From positions 1-41,718 of the forward strand of contig NZ_JAAXKZ010000045.1 in NCBI RefSeq assembly GCF_012911875.1: 41,718 nt of DNA, in the 5' to 3' direction. The notes under the pieces are model-generated. The model was not told the DNA's origin, did not search any database, and saw only the letters and a program-made list of their open reading frames with translations. Position numbers and translations under genes: made by a program. Each line of letters begins with the position of its first letter. The first letter of the stretch is position 1. Shown here one piece after another: positions 26,547-35,358 of the stretch. The DNA comes from Pseudonocardia bannensis. Its GTDB lineage: Bacteria > Actinomycetota > Actinomycetes > Mycobacteriales > Pseudonocardiaceae.

Positions 26547-28556
26547 TCAGACCGCGAACGGGTAGGTCTCGGGCACCTCGCCCTTCTCCCACTGGGCGGT
26601 CCGCTCCAGTGGCTCGAGGGCCCGGGTGTCATCGATGTGGATCACGGCATTGAACTGGTCGGCCACCCTGGAGCGGAAGTAGTGGCTCGCCCGCTCGGTG
26701 TCGGGGCGGTAGATGACCCCGATGGCCCGCTCCAGGCGGGCCGTACGGAGGATCTCGGCCGCTCGCGTGGCTGTCGCGAAGGAGAGCATGAACTCCTTCT
26801 GGCCGACCTGGTGGAACAGCTCCTCGACGCTGCCGGACAGCCCCGGGCGGACCCACTTGCGCTCCGCCGCACCGCCCCAGTCGTCGGCGGCCGTCACCGT
26901 TCCGGTGTAGGTGGTGAAACCGATGTTCCGCGAGTCGTCGCCGTGGCGCTCCCGCACGAGCTGGCCGACGTTCAGCTCCCCGCGCGCGGCCATCTCGGTC
27001 GCCCGCGCATCGCCGAGGTGGGAGTTGTGCTCCCACACCACGATCTTCGCCGGTTCCCCGCGCAGACCGGTCAGATGGCTCTGCACGGCTTCGAGGGTCT
27101 CGACCATGTGGCGGTCGCGCAGGTTCCACGACGAGGCCCGTCCGCTGAACATCGAGCGGTAGTACTCAGCCGAGTTCTTGACCGTTCGGGCGTTCATCTC
27201 GGCGTAGAACTGCTCGTCCTCGGCGAGCAGACCGTCGCGCCGGGCGTACTCCGACCCACGGCGTTGCAGTTCGGTGAGCTGCTCGACCACCTGCTGTTCG
27301 CAGGTGTCACCGGCTCCGAGGGCCGCGGCCAGGCCGTAGGTCTGGCCGTCGTCGGTGCCGTAGTGGTCGAAGCAGGAATAGCGTTCGCGGGCCCGCTCGG
27401 CCGCTTCCGGATCGACCTGGGCCAGGTAGGCGATGACCTCTCGCATGGAACGGCGGAGGCTGTAGAGGTCCAGGCCGTAGAACCCGGCTCGGTTGCGCTC
27501 GTCGTCGATCCGGTCGTTGCGCTCACGCAACCAGCCGACGAAGTCCAGCACGTCGGCGTTGCGCCACATCCAGGTCGGGAAGCGTTCGAAACCGCGCAAC
27601 GACTCCTCGGCGGTGGTGTCGACGCTGCGACCGCGGACGTACCGGTTCACCCGGTAGGCGTCCGGCCAGTCCGCCTCGACCGCGACCGCGCAGAACCCCA
27701 TCTCCTCGATGAGCTGGCGGGTCATCGCGGCCCGGGCGGCGTAGAAGTCGTGGGTGCCGTGCGAGGCCTCACCGATCAGCACCAGGGACGCGTTGCCGAC
27801 CAGGTCGAACAGCACCTCGGCAGGCGGCACGCCGTCCTCGGTCGGGATCGCGGCCGAACGGATCACGTCGGTCTCGGTGGGTGCGCGCTCCCCGGCTCCC
27901 GCCGGGGCCGAGGTCGCGGCGGCGCGCAGCAGGTCACGGACCTCCTCGTCGGTGGTCTGGGTGAAGTCCCAGTACGAGGCGCCGACGGCGAGGAACGGCG
28001 ACGGGGTCGTCGCGCAGACGACCTCGTCGACCACGGTGGAGAGCTCCTCGCAGGTCGACTTCGGGGCCGCCGGTACCGCGACGACGATCCGGGCCGGCCG
28101 ATGCCGGCGCAGCGCAGCGACGGCAGCTCGCATGCTCGAGCCCGTGGCCAGCCCGTCGTCGACGAGGATGACGGTCCTCCCCTCGAGCTCGGGCATCGGC
28201 CGGCCGTCCCGGTAGGCCTGCTCCCGGCGGAGAAGCTCGCGCCCCTCCTGCTCGGCCACCCGCTGGATCACCTCCGGGGCGATGCCCAGGCCGCGCACGA
28301 CGTCGTCGTTGATGATCACTACTCCGCCGCTGGCGATCGCGCCCATGGCCAGCTCCTCGCGGCCGGGCACGCCCAGCTTGCGGACCACGAAGACGTCCAA
28401 CGGGGCGTCCAGTGCGCGGGCGACCTCGTAGGCCACCGGCACCCCGCCCCGCGGTAACCCCAGGACCACCACGTCCTCCCGACCTCGGTAGTGGTCGAGC
28501 AGCCCGGCCAGGACGTGCCCGGCGTCCCTGCGGTCACGGAAAAGTCGTTCCGACAT
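26547..28556 (-). CDS. Phosphoribosyltransferase fused to erythromycin esterase-like domain
   Basis: This 669-residue fusion has an N-terminal type I phosphoribosyltransferase domain (residues 1-215) with [17 protein letters not shown] and the PRPP loop [13 protein letters not shown] at about 129-141. A C-terminal erythromycin-esterase-family domain (about 245-660) has [16 protein letters not shown] at 262 and the [15 protein letters not shown] histidine block. Mycobacterium tuberculosis Rv2030c, a DosR (dormancy) regulon member, has this same architecture. This is evidence of family, not of function here. ATG 28556 is preceded by AGGAGG. It is the first gene of a probable operon with the hydrolase and small protein, separated from the former by 67 bases. 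No DosR box was seen. Confidence 0.88.
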   Translation of the reverse strand: MSERLFRDRRDAGHVLAGLLDHYRGREDVVVLGLPRGGVPVAYEVARALDAPLDVFVVRKLGVPGREELAMGAIASGGVVIINDDVVRGLGIAPEVIQRVAEQEGRELLRREQAYRDGRPMPELEGRTVILVDDGLATGSSMRAAVAALRRHRPARIVVAVPAAPKSTCEELSTVVDEVVCATTPSPFLAVGASYWDFTQTTDEEVRDLLRAAATSAPAGAGERAPTETDVIRSAAIPTEDGVPPAEVLFDLVGNASLVLIGEASHGTHDFYAARAAMTRQLIEEMGFCAVAVEADWPDAYRVNRYVRGRSVDTTAEESLRGFERFPTWMWRNADVLDFVGWLRERNDRIDDERNRAGFYGLDLYSLRRSMREVIAYLAQVDPEAAERARERYSCFDHYGTDDGQTYGLAAALGAGDTCEQQVVEQLTELQRRGSEYARRDGLLAEDEQFYAEMNARTVKNSAEYYRSMFSGRASSWNLRDRHMVETLEAVQSHLTGLRGEPAKIVVWEHNSHLGDARATEMAARGELNVGQLVRERHGDDSRNIGFTTYTGTVTAADDWGGAAERKWVRPGLSGSVEELFHQVGQKEFMLSFATATRAAEILRTARLERAIGVIYRPDTERASHYFRSRVADQFNAVIHIDDTRALEPLERTAQWEKGEVPETYPFAV

Positions 28557-28579
28557 CGTTCCTCCTGAGGTGGTTGGGT

Positions 28580-29556
28580 CATCGGGGTTCAGGCGATGCG
28601 ATCGGCCTCGGCGAGGCGGACCGCGGTTTCGCAAGACCAGCCCGAACTGCACGATGGGGCGACCGGCCAGCGCGTCGGCCAGCCCGTCGAGTGCCACCCG
28701 TGGCCGCCCGGCCGACAGCGCCAGCAGGTGGTGGCCGCGGGTGATGGCCTTGGCGAGCGGACCGGTCACGGGAACCTGCAGCGGGTCGGCGACCGCTGCG
28801 GCGCCGCCCAGGTCGACCGCGAGGCCCAGGTCCTTGTGCCGGTAACGCCGACGCCGGCTGTGCCCCGGCGAAGCGGCGACATTGATGCCCGCCGGCCGGC
28901 CCTGACGCCGGGCGTGCTGCGCTGTCATCGGGACGATGTCCCCGGGGCGGCCCGGATCCGGCACCACCGACGCGCCGCCTGCGGCGAACACGCCGGCCTG
29001 GCCTGGTACCGCGAGATGGTCGTCCATGACCAGGCGGCCGTCCCGGGTCGGGAGGACGAGGGCGTCCACGAGCGGGTCGGGGCGGACCCCCAGCACCAGA
29101 CGACGGTGCGGGTGGGGATCTCGGTGCCGCCGCTGAGGCGGGCGCAGGTGGCGCGCACCTCGCTGCCCGTGGTCTGCAGCCGGACGTCGACCCCGCGCCG
29201 GCGCAGGACGCGCAGCGCCGCGCGGACAGGCGGGGGTTGAGCCCGGGCAGCACCCTGAAGGCCAGATCGAGCAGCGGCCAGTGCAGCTCATCGGGCCGGA
29301 GCCCGGGAGAATGGCGCAGCGCGTCGCGGGTGAACGGTTCGCCCTGCCCTACGACCTCGGTGCCGGTGCAGCCGGCTCCGACCACGACGAACGTCGTCCG
29401 GGCGGCGCGGCCGGCGCGGTCGTCGGCCTGCTCGGCCAGCTCCTGTTGACGCAGGATGTGGTCGCGCAGGAAGACCGCCTCGGCGAATCCCGTTCCCACG
29501 CCCACCACCCGCGGACGCCCCGCTGCGGCCTCCACCGGTGTTCTGCCAGCAACCAT
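28580..29556 (-). pseudogene. Decayed type II NADH dehydrogenase
   Basis: The N-terminal fragment VVGVGTGFA is followed at once by AVFLRDHILRQQELAEQADD. That means about 100 residues of the normal FAD domain are missing. The [21 protein letters not shown]-binding motif and [20 protein letters not shown] follow. After a frameshift come [42 protein letters not shown] and [19 protein letters not shown] in other frames. The C-terminus ends near 28580, about 24 bases before the PRTase/esterase fusion. Intact NDH-2 of about 430 residues is expected; this one has at least one large deletion and two frame changes. It may have been the first gene of that operon. Confidence 0.82.
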
Positions 29557-30417
29557 GGTTCACTCTCCGGTCACGGGCTCCTGCCGGTCAGGACCATCCA
29601 GCGACACCCCGGCCGCCGCCGCGGGGAGCTTCCCCGCCGGCGCGGGCACGGCGGGTGCCACCCAGGGACGCCGTCGTCCGGCCATCGAGCGGGCAGGAAG
29701 CTCGGCACCACACCGTTTCCGCCGGCCACAGCCACGCAGAGCGGATCGACGAACGCACCCGTCGGGTCGGCCCCCTTCACTGTCGACTGCAGGTGAACGC
29801 GGATCGCGGCGACGTCTGTCGCCGACCGCCGGCGCACCGGGCCCGGGTGGCACCCGGCGCGTGCGGTCGTCCTCATGCGCCGGGCGATCACCCTGGACGT
29901 ATACCCTGCCCCTGTCTCCGAACGGGGCACTGCCGCGACTGTGCCGGACCACCGGGGCGCCGGCCTCAACCTCCCAGTGCCAGAATCCTGCGCATCGTCG
30001 ACCTCCCAGAGCAGATGCCCGGGGTCCCGTATCGCGCAACTCGCCCGGTTCAGCCTCCGCGCCGCCACGATGCAGCCGGATCCCGAGGCGATTGCGACCC
30101 ACATCGTCGCAGCTGTCACGAATGAATGCACGAGGAGGCCCGAACGGTGAGACCTTTTCCGACCGATGCTGAGTCGACAGGTTTTCGGCGATACGCCGCA
30201 CGTGATGTCGCATATTGGTCGAACAGAGCCGGAAGGCATACCCGATCGAGTGAAACGCAGGCGTGCGAACGGAGCCGGGGAGCGCCCCGTGCGATCCTGT
30301 TCATCTCTACGGCGGTGCATACACCGTCCGGGAGTAGCCACTCCGACCACGAGAAGCGGCGGCAGCTCTGGGCCCGGCCCGGACGAGTCCACCGTGCGGG
30401 AGCAAGAGAGGAAAGAC
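29557..30417. other. 860-base region without a confident gene
   Basis: No recognised gene lies here. A minus-strand frame from ATG 29876 to 29571 contains a believable middle (AFVDPLCVAVAGGNGVVPSF) but a poor ribosome site and Arg/Pro-rich ends. On minus, GTTC and GGGTAT are 13 bases apart near 29923-29901, one base short of the stress-sigma pattern. Base composition is more AT-rich from 30120 to 30260 than elsewhere. Confidence 0.3.
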
Positions 30418-30750
30418 GTGGAGAACGCGGTCGGCCCGGTGCTCATGATCTGCGGCGGCCGGGTAGATCTCGTCGTTTCCGCGATTCGTGACGATAATCC
30501 GGAGATTGCACTTCAGGTGGTCGAGGGCGATCGCCAGGTACGTGTGCTGGCCCCCTATTTTCTCCGGGTCACCAGAATGAGCCTGCAATGGCACCTCGGG
30601 CCCAGGTTCGAACTGGACTCACTCGAATCGATGATCGTGACGTCCGCGGGCTGTATGCGCAGGACATCCGAGGAGATCACCTGGGAGGCGGGGTCGTCAT
30701 CGAGGGCGGAACTGACGGCGCCGACATCCGGTAACGGGCTGGCACCGTGA
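30418..30750 (+). CDS. Orphan MmoB/DmpM-type monooxygenase effector (coupling) protein
   Basis: This protein of about 110 residues belongs to the MmoB/DmpM effector family of soluble diiron monooxygenases: VGPVLMICGGRVDLVVSAIR, then DNPEIALQVVEGDRQVRVLA, PYFLRVTRMSLQWHLGPRFE and a MIVTSAGCMRRTSEEITWE end. Effectors bind the hydroxylase and tune substrate and oxygen access. Here no hydroxylase alpha or beta subunit or reductase is visible in the window. GTG 30418 is preceded by AGAGGAAAG. The last 15 residues are low-complexity and extend beyond the usual family end. It could be a remnant of a lost operon or act on a hydroxylase elsewhere. Confidence 0.8.
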   Translation: MENAVGPVLMICGGRVDLVVSAIRDDNPEIALQVVEGDRQVRVLAPYFLRVTRMSLQWHLGPRFELDSLESMIVTSAGCMRRTSEEITWEAGSSSRAELTAPTSGNGLAP

Positions 30751-30858
30751 GCCGCATCGTTGCCCATCCACGTCCCGACCCGCGCTGGCCGATCTCGTCG
30801 CCGCGGAGCGTCCTCATTACGGATTTTGGGTCATCGACCGATCCGCCCGCAGCACAGG

Positions 30859-30887
30859 TTGATCTTGGACTGCACTCGTGCTAGACA
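30859..30887 (+). promoter_or_regulatory. Putative promoter of the second TetR gene
   Basis: TTGATC (30859-30864) and TAGACA (30882-30887) are separated by exactly 17 bases. The inverted repeat GCACT/AGTGC (30873-30877, 30887-30891) spans the -10 element and could be an autoregulatory site. Transcription would begin near 30894, about 50 bases before the proposed ATT start. Confidence 0.6.
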
Positions 30888-30942
30888 GTGCGGCGGCATC
30901 GCGGGCACCGTGAACCGCGCGGCTTGACGACAGGGGAGCACT

Positions 30943-31560
30943 ATTCCCACCCACGCCGACGACCACCGTGGCGGCGGCCGTCCCCGCAGCCGGCAGTCAC
31001 ACGCTGCGATCCTCGATGCCACCCTCCACCTCCTCGCGGAGGTCGGCTACACGAGGCTGACCGTCGAAGGCGTCGCAGCTCGAGCCGGCGTGGGGAAGTC
31101 GACCGTCTACCGCTGGTGGCCATCCAAGAGCGCCCTGGTCATCGAAGCCCTCGGCACCCAGTGGGATGACTCGCCGATCGAGTTGACAGGGGATTCTCGA
31201 GCAGACATCCACGGGATCGTCCAGGCCGCCCTGGACGGCTACGGCCGTTCCCCGCTCGGGGCAGCCGTTCCGGGCCTCGCCGTCGACCTGATGTGTGATC
31301 CTGATGGCGCGGAGTCGTTCGAAGCCCTGCTGCAACCCCGCCGCGGCTCCTTGGGCGCGATCCTCGAGGAGGCAGCGAACCGCGGCGACCTGCCCCCCGA
31401 CACCGATGCCCTCCTCCTGCAGGACATCCTCGTCGGCACACTCCTCTATCGCCTGCTCGTGAGCCGTAGACCGACCGACGGCGTCGTCGAGAAGCTCGTC
31501 GACCTGTTTCTCGACGGGCAGGTGCCGCGCACCGTGCCGGAGAACCAGCAGAAGGTCTGA
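30943..31560 (+). CDS. TetR-family regulator with apparent ATT start
   Basis: This protein of about 205 residues has the HTH in RPRSRQSHAAILDATLHLLA, TRLTVEGVAARAGVGKSTVY and RWWPSKSAL, with a C-terminal domain including LQPRRGSLGAILEEAANRG. The HTH frame is open only from a TGA at 30925. The only start-like codon before the HTH is ATT 30943, with AGGGGAG four bases upstream. No ATG, GTG or TTG exists in frame between 30925 and the HTH. An in-frame mini-ORF of five codons (GTG 30910 to TGA 30925) precedes it, so a nonsense mutation of a GTG start, or a sequence error, are alternatives. The ligand domain resembles TetR types controlling MFS or oxidoreductase genes. Confidence 0.75.
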   Translation: MPTHADDHRGGGRPRSRQSHAAILDATLHLLAEVGYTRLTVEGVAARAGVGKSTVYRWWPSKSALVIEALGTQWDDSPIELTGDSRADIHGIVQAALDGYGRSPLGAAVPGLAVDLMCDPDGAESFEALLQPRRGSLGAILEEAANRGDLPPDTDALLLQDILVGTLLYRLLVSRRPTDGVVEKLVDLFLDGQVPRTVPENQQKV

Positions 31561-31606
31561 CGACCTTCGGGCGCTCGTCGGAAGCAAGGCCCGGCCGGAA
31601 TAGAAG

Positions 31607-31691
31607 GCCTCGGGGCCGCTGGACCAAGGGTCCCCGGTCTCGCGTCCAGCGACCCCGAGGCAGTGATCCTGCATCCAGGAGTAAATGCAGG
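31607..31691 (+). repeat. Long 17-bp hairpin followed by a 7-bp hairpin downstream of tetR
   Basis: Arms GCCTCGGGG and CGCTGGAC (31607-31624) pair with GTCCAGCG and CCCCGAGGC (31644-31661), a 17-bp stem with one C-A mismatch and a 19-base loop. A second hairpin CCTGCAT/ATGCAGG (31668-31691) follows. Neither has a U tract. A shorter GAAGGTC/GACCTTC hairpin also spans the tetR stop (31551-31568). The set could be a terminator array or a structured small RNA. Confidence 0.5.
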
Positions 31692-32495
31692 GAGGGTTCG
31701 CATTGGTTGATCAACGATTTCGTTCGGATCTGCATTACGTTCCGTCCGACAGGTCACGCAGTCGCCCACAATGCAGCGGCATGGATTAGTTGTGGACGGG
31801 TCCGTCGTCGTCGGCGGCAACGTGATCTTTCGATACGAACCGTATCGAAGATACGAGGCCGAGGCAATCCCTCGTGGGAGTGCCGAACCCGCTACGGACG
31901 GTACACGCTCACATACCCGTCAATCTGGACATGTCCTCGGCTCGCCGATTGGACGAGTAGGCCCTCCTCCGAACAACGATCTCGCGTTATCCCACGAGAG
32001 ATGTGCCGTCATTTCCACGGATGCCCGGAAACCGGCCCGATCCCGATCGGGACGGATCCCCGGCTACTCGACGCCCACGCCATTGCGCTCCGGATGGCCT
32101 GACTCCAGGTGCCCACTCTCGTCGTGACGACGGGTTCAGGTCACACTCCTAGCCACCGCACCTGCGGCCGTCGGCATGCGGCCCTCGGCCACCGGCCGAA
32201 GCGTTCTCCGTGTCCCGGACTGCGAGCACTCCCGCGGACGACTCACGGCTGCCCACACCATGTACACGGCCCCCTGAGGTTGCTGTAGGCACGACGGAAC
32301 GGCATCGGGGAGCACGGTACGAATCGTCTCGGGTTCTCGCAGAGCGAGCCACCCCATCGTGTCATCGCTCGGCCCGCTCTCCCGGCGAGTGCGGGCGAAA
32401 TGGCCGGTAGTTCACCGTCGAACCCCCGCCAGGGGGCCGCTCCACGACGACGCGCAGGGGGCGCCGCAGCGGGCGGAGCGGCGGATAGTGGCGGG
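31692..32495. other. 800-base region without a gene, holding an orphan operator
   Basis: No convincing coding sequence was found on either strand. The region is more AT-rich than its surroundings (31690-32130). Its only marked element is the TetR-type operator at 31829-31855. Confidence 0.4.
31829..31855. promoter_or_regulatory. TetR-type operator with three regularly spaced half-sites
   Basis: TTCGATACG (31829-31837) and CGTATCGAA (31841-31849) form a perfect 9-bp inverted repeat with an AAC spacer. A third half-site GATACG (31850-31855) pairs with CGTATC in a second overlapping palindrome, so half-sites repeat every nine bases. This is a classical TetR-family operator arrangement. No intact gene starts on either side, so its target has probably been lost. 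The TetR encoded 270 bases upstream is the best candidate binder. Confidence 0.6.
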
Positions 32496-32792
32496 ATGAA
32501 GTACGCGGTCGCGGCGTCCAGCGAGTGGGTCGACCCGGACGGGGTGCGCCGCCCCGGCGGTGAGGTGCACGCTTGGACACCCGGTACCAACCAGACCCTG
32601 TGCGGACTCGCGCTCAGCCGGTCCCGGCTCGGGCGGTACCCGCACGTGGACTGGGACGACATCCTGCCGGAGTCCGGCCGGCACGCCGACGAGGTCCGGC
32701 GGGTGTGTCCCCGCTGCAGGGCCGGGGTCCGGCCCCGGCGGGATGCGCGGCAGCGGCGTGGCCGAGGAGCCGGACCGCCACCCGGGGTCTGA
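32496..32792 (+). CDS. Small actinobacterial protein with putative zinc-binding cysteines
   Basis: This 98-residue protein begins at ATG 32496; in-frame upstream sequence is Arg/Ala-rich and not protein-like. It contains VHAWTPGTNQTLCGLALSRS, RLGRYPHVDWDDILPE and a VRRVCPRCRAG block. One Cys plus a CPRC pair and His residues could bind one zinc. I believe similar small proteins recur in actinobacterial genomes, but I know of no function. The C-terminal 20 residues are Arg/Gly-rich. The next plus-strand gene begins 192 bases downstream. Confidence 0.65.
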   Translation: MKYAVAASSEWVDPDGVRRPGGEVHAWTPGTNQTLCGLALSRSRLGRYPHVDWDDILPESGRHADEVRRVCPRCRAGVRPRRDARQRRGRGAGPPPGV

Positions 32793-32984
32793 GCAGGTCG
32801 TCAACGCGCCGGAGCGCGGATCGGCTCGGCGATCGTGGGGTCCTCACGGTGAAGTTGTCCGTGAGGCTTGCCGGGCGACGGGGCGACGGCTCATGCCGAG
32901 CGCCAGAATGTTCCCCGGGCTCGACACCGCACACCGCCTGCGCGACCGCGCGGACGGCCCGGGTGTCACGTTCGAGGAAGGCCG

Positions 32985-33374
32985 ATGGCCATCACCGGTA
33001 GCGAGACCTGGACCAGTCACGAATGCGCCGAGGCCTGGGGGGTGAAGACGCCCACGTGGCTCGGGTACGTGGCCCGCGGGCAGGCGCCCCAGCCGTTGCC
33101 CGGCTACGACGAGAAGCGCCGACGCCGGTGGGACGCCGAGGCGGTTCGCGCCTTCCCACGACCTGGCGCAGGGAAGGCCCGGACCGGTGCCGGCCCCGAC
33201 GCCGTGGTGCTGCTCGAGGAGATGGCCGAGGTCGCCGCTCGGATCGACGAGCTGCGGGGGCGACAGCGCGAGCTGGCGCGGGCCGGGAAGGCACGAGGGG
33301 TGGAGATCCGGGCGATGGCGCGGGCACTCGGGGTCTCTCCGCAGACCGTGTACGGCTGGCTGGGCGAAGAGTAG
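32985..33374 (+). CDS. Helix-turn-helix DNA-binding protein
   Basis: This 129-residue protein has an N-terminal excisionase-like or MerR-like winged HTH region (TWTSHECAEAWGVKTPTWLG, YVARGQAPQPLPGYD, RRWDAEAVRAF). A helical linker follows (LLEEMAEVAARIDELRGRQR). A C-terminal second HTH is IRAMARALGVSPQTVYGWLG. Two potential DNA-binding motifs in one small protein is notable. ATG 32985 is preceded by GAGGAAGG. No partner gene is evident. It may be a small regulator carried in an accessory region. Confidence 0.75.
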   Translation: MAITGSETWTSHECAEAWGVKTPTWLGYVARGQAPQPLPGYDEKRRRRWDAEAVRAFPRPGAGKARTGAGPDAVVLLEEMAEVAARIDELRGRQRELARAGKARGVEIRAMARALGVSPQTVYGWLGEE

Positions 33375-33658
33375 CGCGGACAGCCGTCGCGCTCCCCACC
33401 GCAGACTCGACACGGACAACGGCGCACCCGGGGTGTCGGTCGGCGCCCCGATCGACACCGCGTCCTCCGCCTCGCCCCGGTCCATCGCCCGGAACGGTGG
33501 CCCGAAGGTCGCCGCGGCCCGACGCCGCTGTGCTCCACACCGGTGAGCCGGAGCAACGGTCCGACGCCGGCGGCGATCCGGGCCGCAGACAGGCGCCACG
33601 CCGGCCCACGACGGGCGGTGCGGGGGCCCACAGCGCCGCCGTGGGCCCCACCCGAGAT

Positions 33659-33814
33659 TCACCAGTAGTGGCGTCGAGGACCGATCGCGCGGCCGATCCC
33701 GCCGGCGATGGCGAGGACAGCACCGACAACGAGCAGAATGATGCCCAACGTCGACAGCAGAGAGATCTTCAGCAGAAATCCGAGAACCAGCAGAACAATC
33801 CCAAGAATGATCAT
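33659..33814 (-). CDS. DUF6131-like small membrane protein
   Basis: This 51-residue protein is almost entirely two hydrophobic helices (MIILGIVLLVLGFLLKISLL, STLGIILLVVGAVLAIAG) with a basic RAIGPRRHYW tail, a pattern typical of DUF6131. The start is ATG 33814 behind AAAGGG; an upstream in-frame ATG at 33847 is less likely. Function is unknown. It stands alone. Confidence 0.75.
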   Translation of the reverse strand: MIILGIVLLVLGFLLKISLLSTLGIILLVVGAVLAIAGGIGRAIGPRRHYW

Positions 33815-34513
33815 CAGAAACCCTTTCTGCGAGAACGTCGAGCACACAGTAAATGCTCGATCTGCCGAGCGCCGGATGGAGAACGTGCGCCCGTACGCAC
33901 ACCGTCCCGGGTCGGATCCGAACGATTCAGAAGAATCGGTTCGCCAGGCCGATCACCGGTCGCGATACGACCGCCTCGGATCGCGGGGACCGGCGGACTC
34001 GCCGAGCCCAGATACAGGAACTGACCTGCGACGATATCGAGTCGGACGACCCCAGCCGACCGGAATGCAGTTCCGATCGGTCGGTGACGAACGCCATGTT
34101 TCAATCTCGCCAAACGTGCTCGGCGAAAGCTCTCGTGTGCCAACCATCACCTCGGCTCCGTTATGCGATCGAGACCCGTTCGGGACGGCGGCCTTCACTT
34201 ACCGGATCCGCGCTGTCGAGCCCGCCCCCTACCACGGCCTGCCGCCGCGCCGGCCGCACGCCGTGCCTCCGCATGAAACGGGTCGATGGCTTTCTGCATT
34301 GTGCGCACCGGCCAGGATCGATAGCTCCGGGACCGATTGCATGTCGACGCCGGGTTTCAGCGGCCGCCCGATCTCGGACTTCCGACATCTCCTGGGCCGC
34401 CGACCGTGTCGTCGCCTCCTGCCGCTCCGGACGCCGCCGCCAGACCGGCCACCGCACCGGACAGGACCCGTCATCGTCGAGCGCCGCGAGGGCGGCCGGG
34501 CCCCTGCAACCCC
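33815..34513. other. 700-base region without a gene
   Basis: No recognised gene is seen. A bulged hairpin GAACGATTC/GAATCGGTTC lies at 33920-33942 and a CGATATCG palindrome lies near 34030. The frames here are not protein-like. The region ends at the arsR promoter. Confidence 0.4.
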
Positions 34514-34545
34514 TTGACGCCAACATTGGTAAGTGAGAACTTACC
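34514..34545 (+). promoter_or_regulatory. arsR promoter overlapping a palindromic operator (leaderless transcript)
   Basis: TTGACG (34514-34519) and GAACTT (34537-34542) are separated by 17 bases. A perfect 7-bp inverted repeat GGTAAGT/ACTTACC with a 4-base spacer (34528-34545) overlaps the -10. The GTG start lies at 34550, seven bases after the -10, so the transcript would have no leader. This arrangement fits autorepression by the ArsR protein encoded directly downstream. Confidence 0.6.
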
Positions 34546-34549
34546 GTTC

Positions 34550-34879
34550 GTGGCCACTAACGCTTCTGCGGTGCTGGAGGCGCTCGGCGATCCGACTCGG
34601 CGGTTGATGCTGGAACGGCTCGCCGTCTCGCCGTGTGCGGTCGGCGAGCTGGCCGCAGCGATGCCGATCAGTCGCCCGGCGGTGTCGCAGCACCTGCGGG
34701 TGCTCAAGGACGCAGGGCTGGTCCGCGACGAGGCCCGCGGCACGCGCCGCTACTACGCGGTGGCGCCCGAGGGGGTGGAGGCGTTGCGCCGCTACGTCGA
34801 GCGGTTGTGGACGACCGCCCTGAGCTCGTACGCCGATGTCGCGGAGGCGGCATCCACGGAGGAAGAGGAGAGCACGTGA
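34550..34879 (+). CDS. ArsR/SmtB-family transcriptional repressor
   Basis: This 109-residue protein has the winged HTH EALGDPTRRLMLERLAVSPC, VGELAAAMPISRPAVSQHLR, VLKDAGLVRDEARGTRRYYA. The ELCVCDL-type Cys motif of metal-sensing ArsR proteins is absent, so it is probably of the subtype paired with SRPBCC/AHSA1 proteins. The start is GTG 34550, apparently leaderless. Its stop overlaps the next start by four bases, giving tight coupling. The tail STEEEEST is acidic. Confidence 0.88.
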   Translation: MATNASAVLEALGDPTRRLMLERLAVSPCAVGELAAAMPISRPAVSQHLRVLKDAGLVRDEARGTRRYYAVAPEGVEALRRYVERLWTTALSSYADVAEAASTEEEEST

Positions 34880-35358
34880 GCATTCAGACCGTTGCCCCTG
34901 TCCGTCACAGCGTCGAGGTCGCCGCGCCCCTGCCGGTCGCGTTCGAGGTGTTCACCGCGAGATTCGCGTCGTGGTGGCCGACCTCGCACCACATCGCTCC
35001 TCAGCCCTACGTCGACGCGGTGATCGAGCCGCGGGCCGGGGGCCGCTGGTACGAGCGCGACGCCGAGGGCCGGGAGTGCGACTGGGGCCGGGTGCTGGCC
35101 TGGGAGCCGCCGCATCGTCTGGTGCTGTCGTGGGCGATCAGCCCGCAGTTCGAGGCGGAGCCCGACCCGGCCCGGGCCAGCGAGGTCGAGGTGCGCTTCA
35201 CCGCGGTCGGCGACTCCCACACGCGGGTGGAGTTGGAGCACCGGCATTTCGAGCGGCACGGCGACGGCGGCGAGCAGATGCGCGCGGTGGTCGGCTCCGA
35301 GGGCGGCTGGGGCGGCATCCTGGTGAGCTTCGCCGCGCAGGCCCGCACGGCGACCTGA
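34876..35358 (+). CDS. SRPBCC/AHSA1-domain protein
   Basis: This 160-residue protein shows the START/AHSA1 fold: VRHSVEVAAPLPVAFEVFTA, ASWWPTSHHIAPQPYVDAVI, GGRWYERDAEGRECDWGRVL, AWEPPHRLVLSWAISPQFEA and a C-terminal GWGGILVSFAAQA helix. Such proteins bind hydrophobic ligands or act as co-chaperones. Pairs of ArsR-type repressor and SRPBCC protein recur in actinobacteria. Starts at GTG 34876, overlapping the arsR stop (GTGA). Confidence 0.85.
   Translation: MSIQTVAPVRHSVEVAAPLPVAFEVFTARFASWWPTSHHIAPQPYVDAVIEPRAGGRWYERDAEGRECDWGRVLAWEPPHRLVLSWAISPQFEAEPDPARASEVEVRFTAVGDSHTRVELEHRHFERHGDGGEQMRAVVGSEGGWGGILVSFAAQARTAT

Noticed and set aside
29571..29876. Possible 101-residue minus-strand gene
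   Set aside because: It has a believable core but no ribosome site and degenerate ends; recorded only as a gap note.
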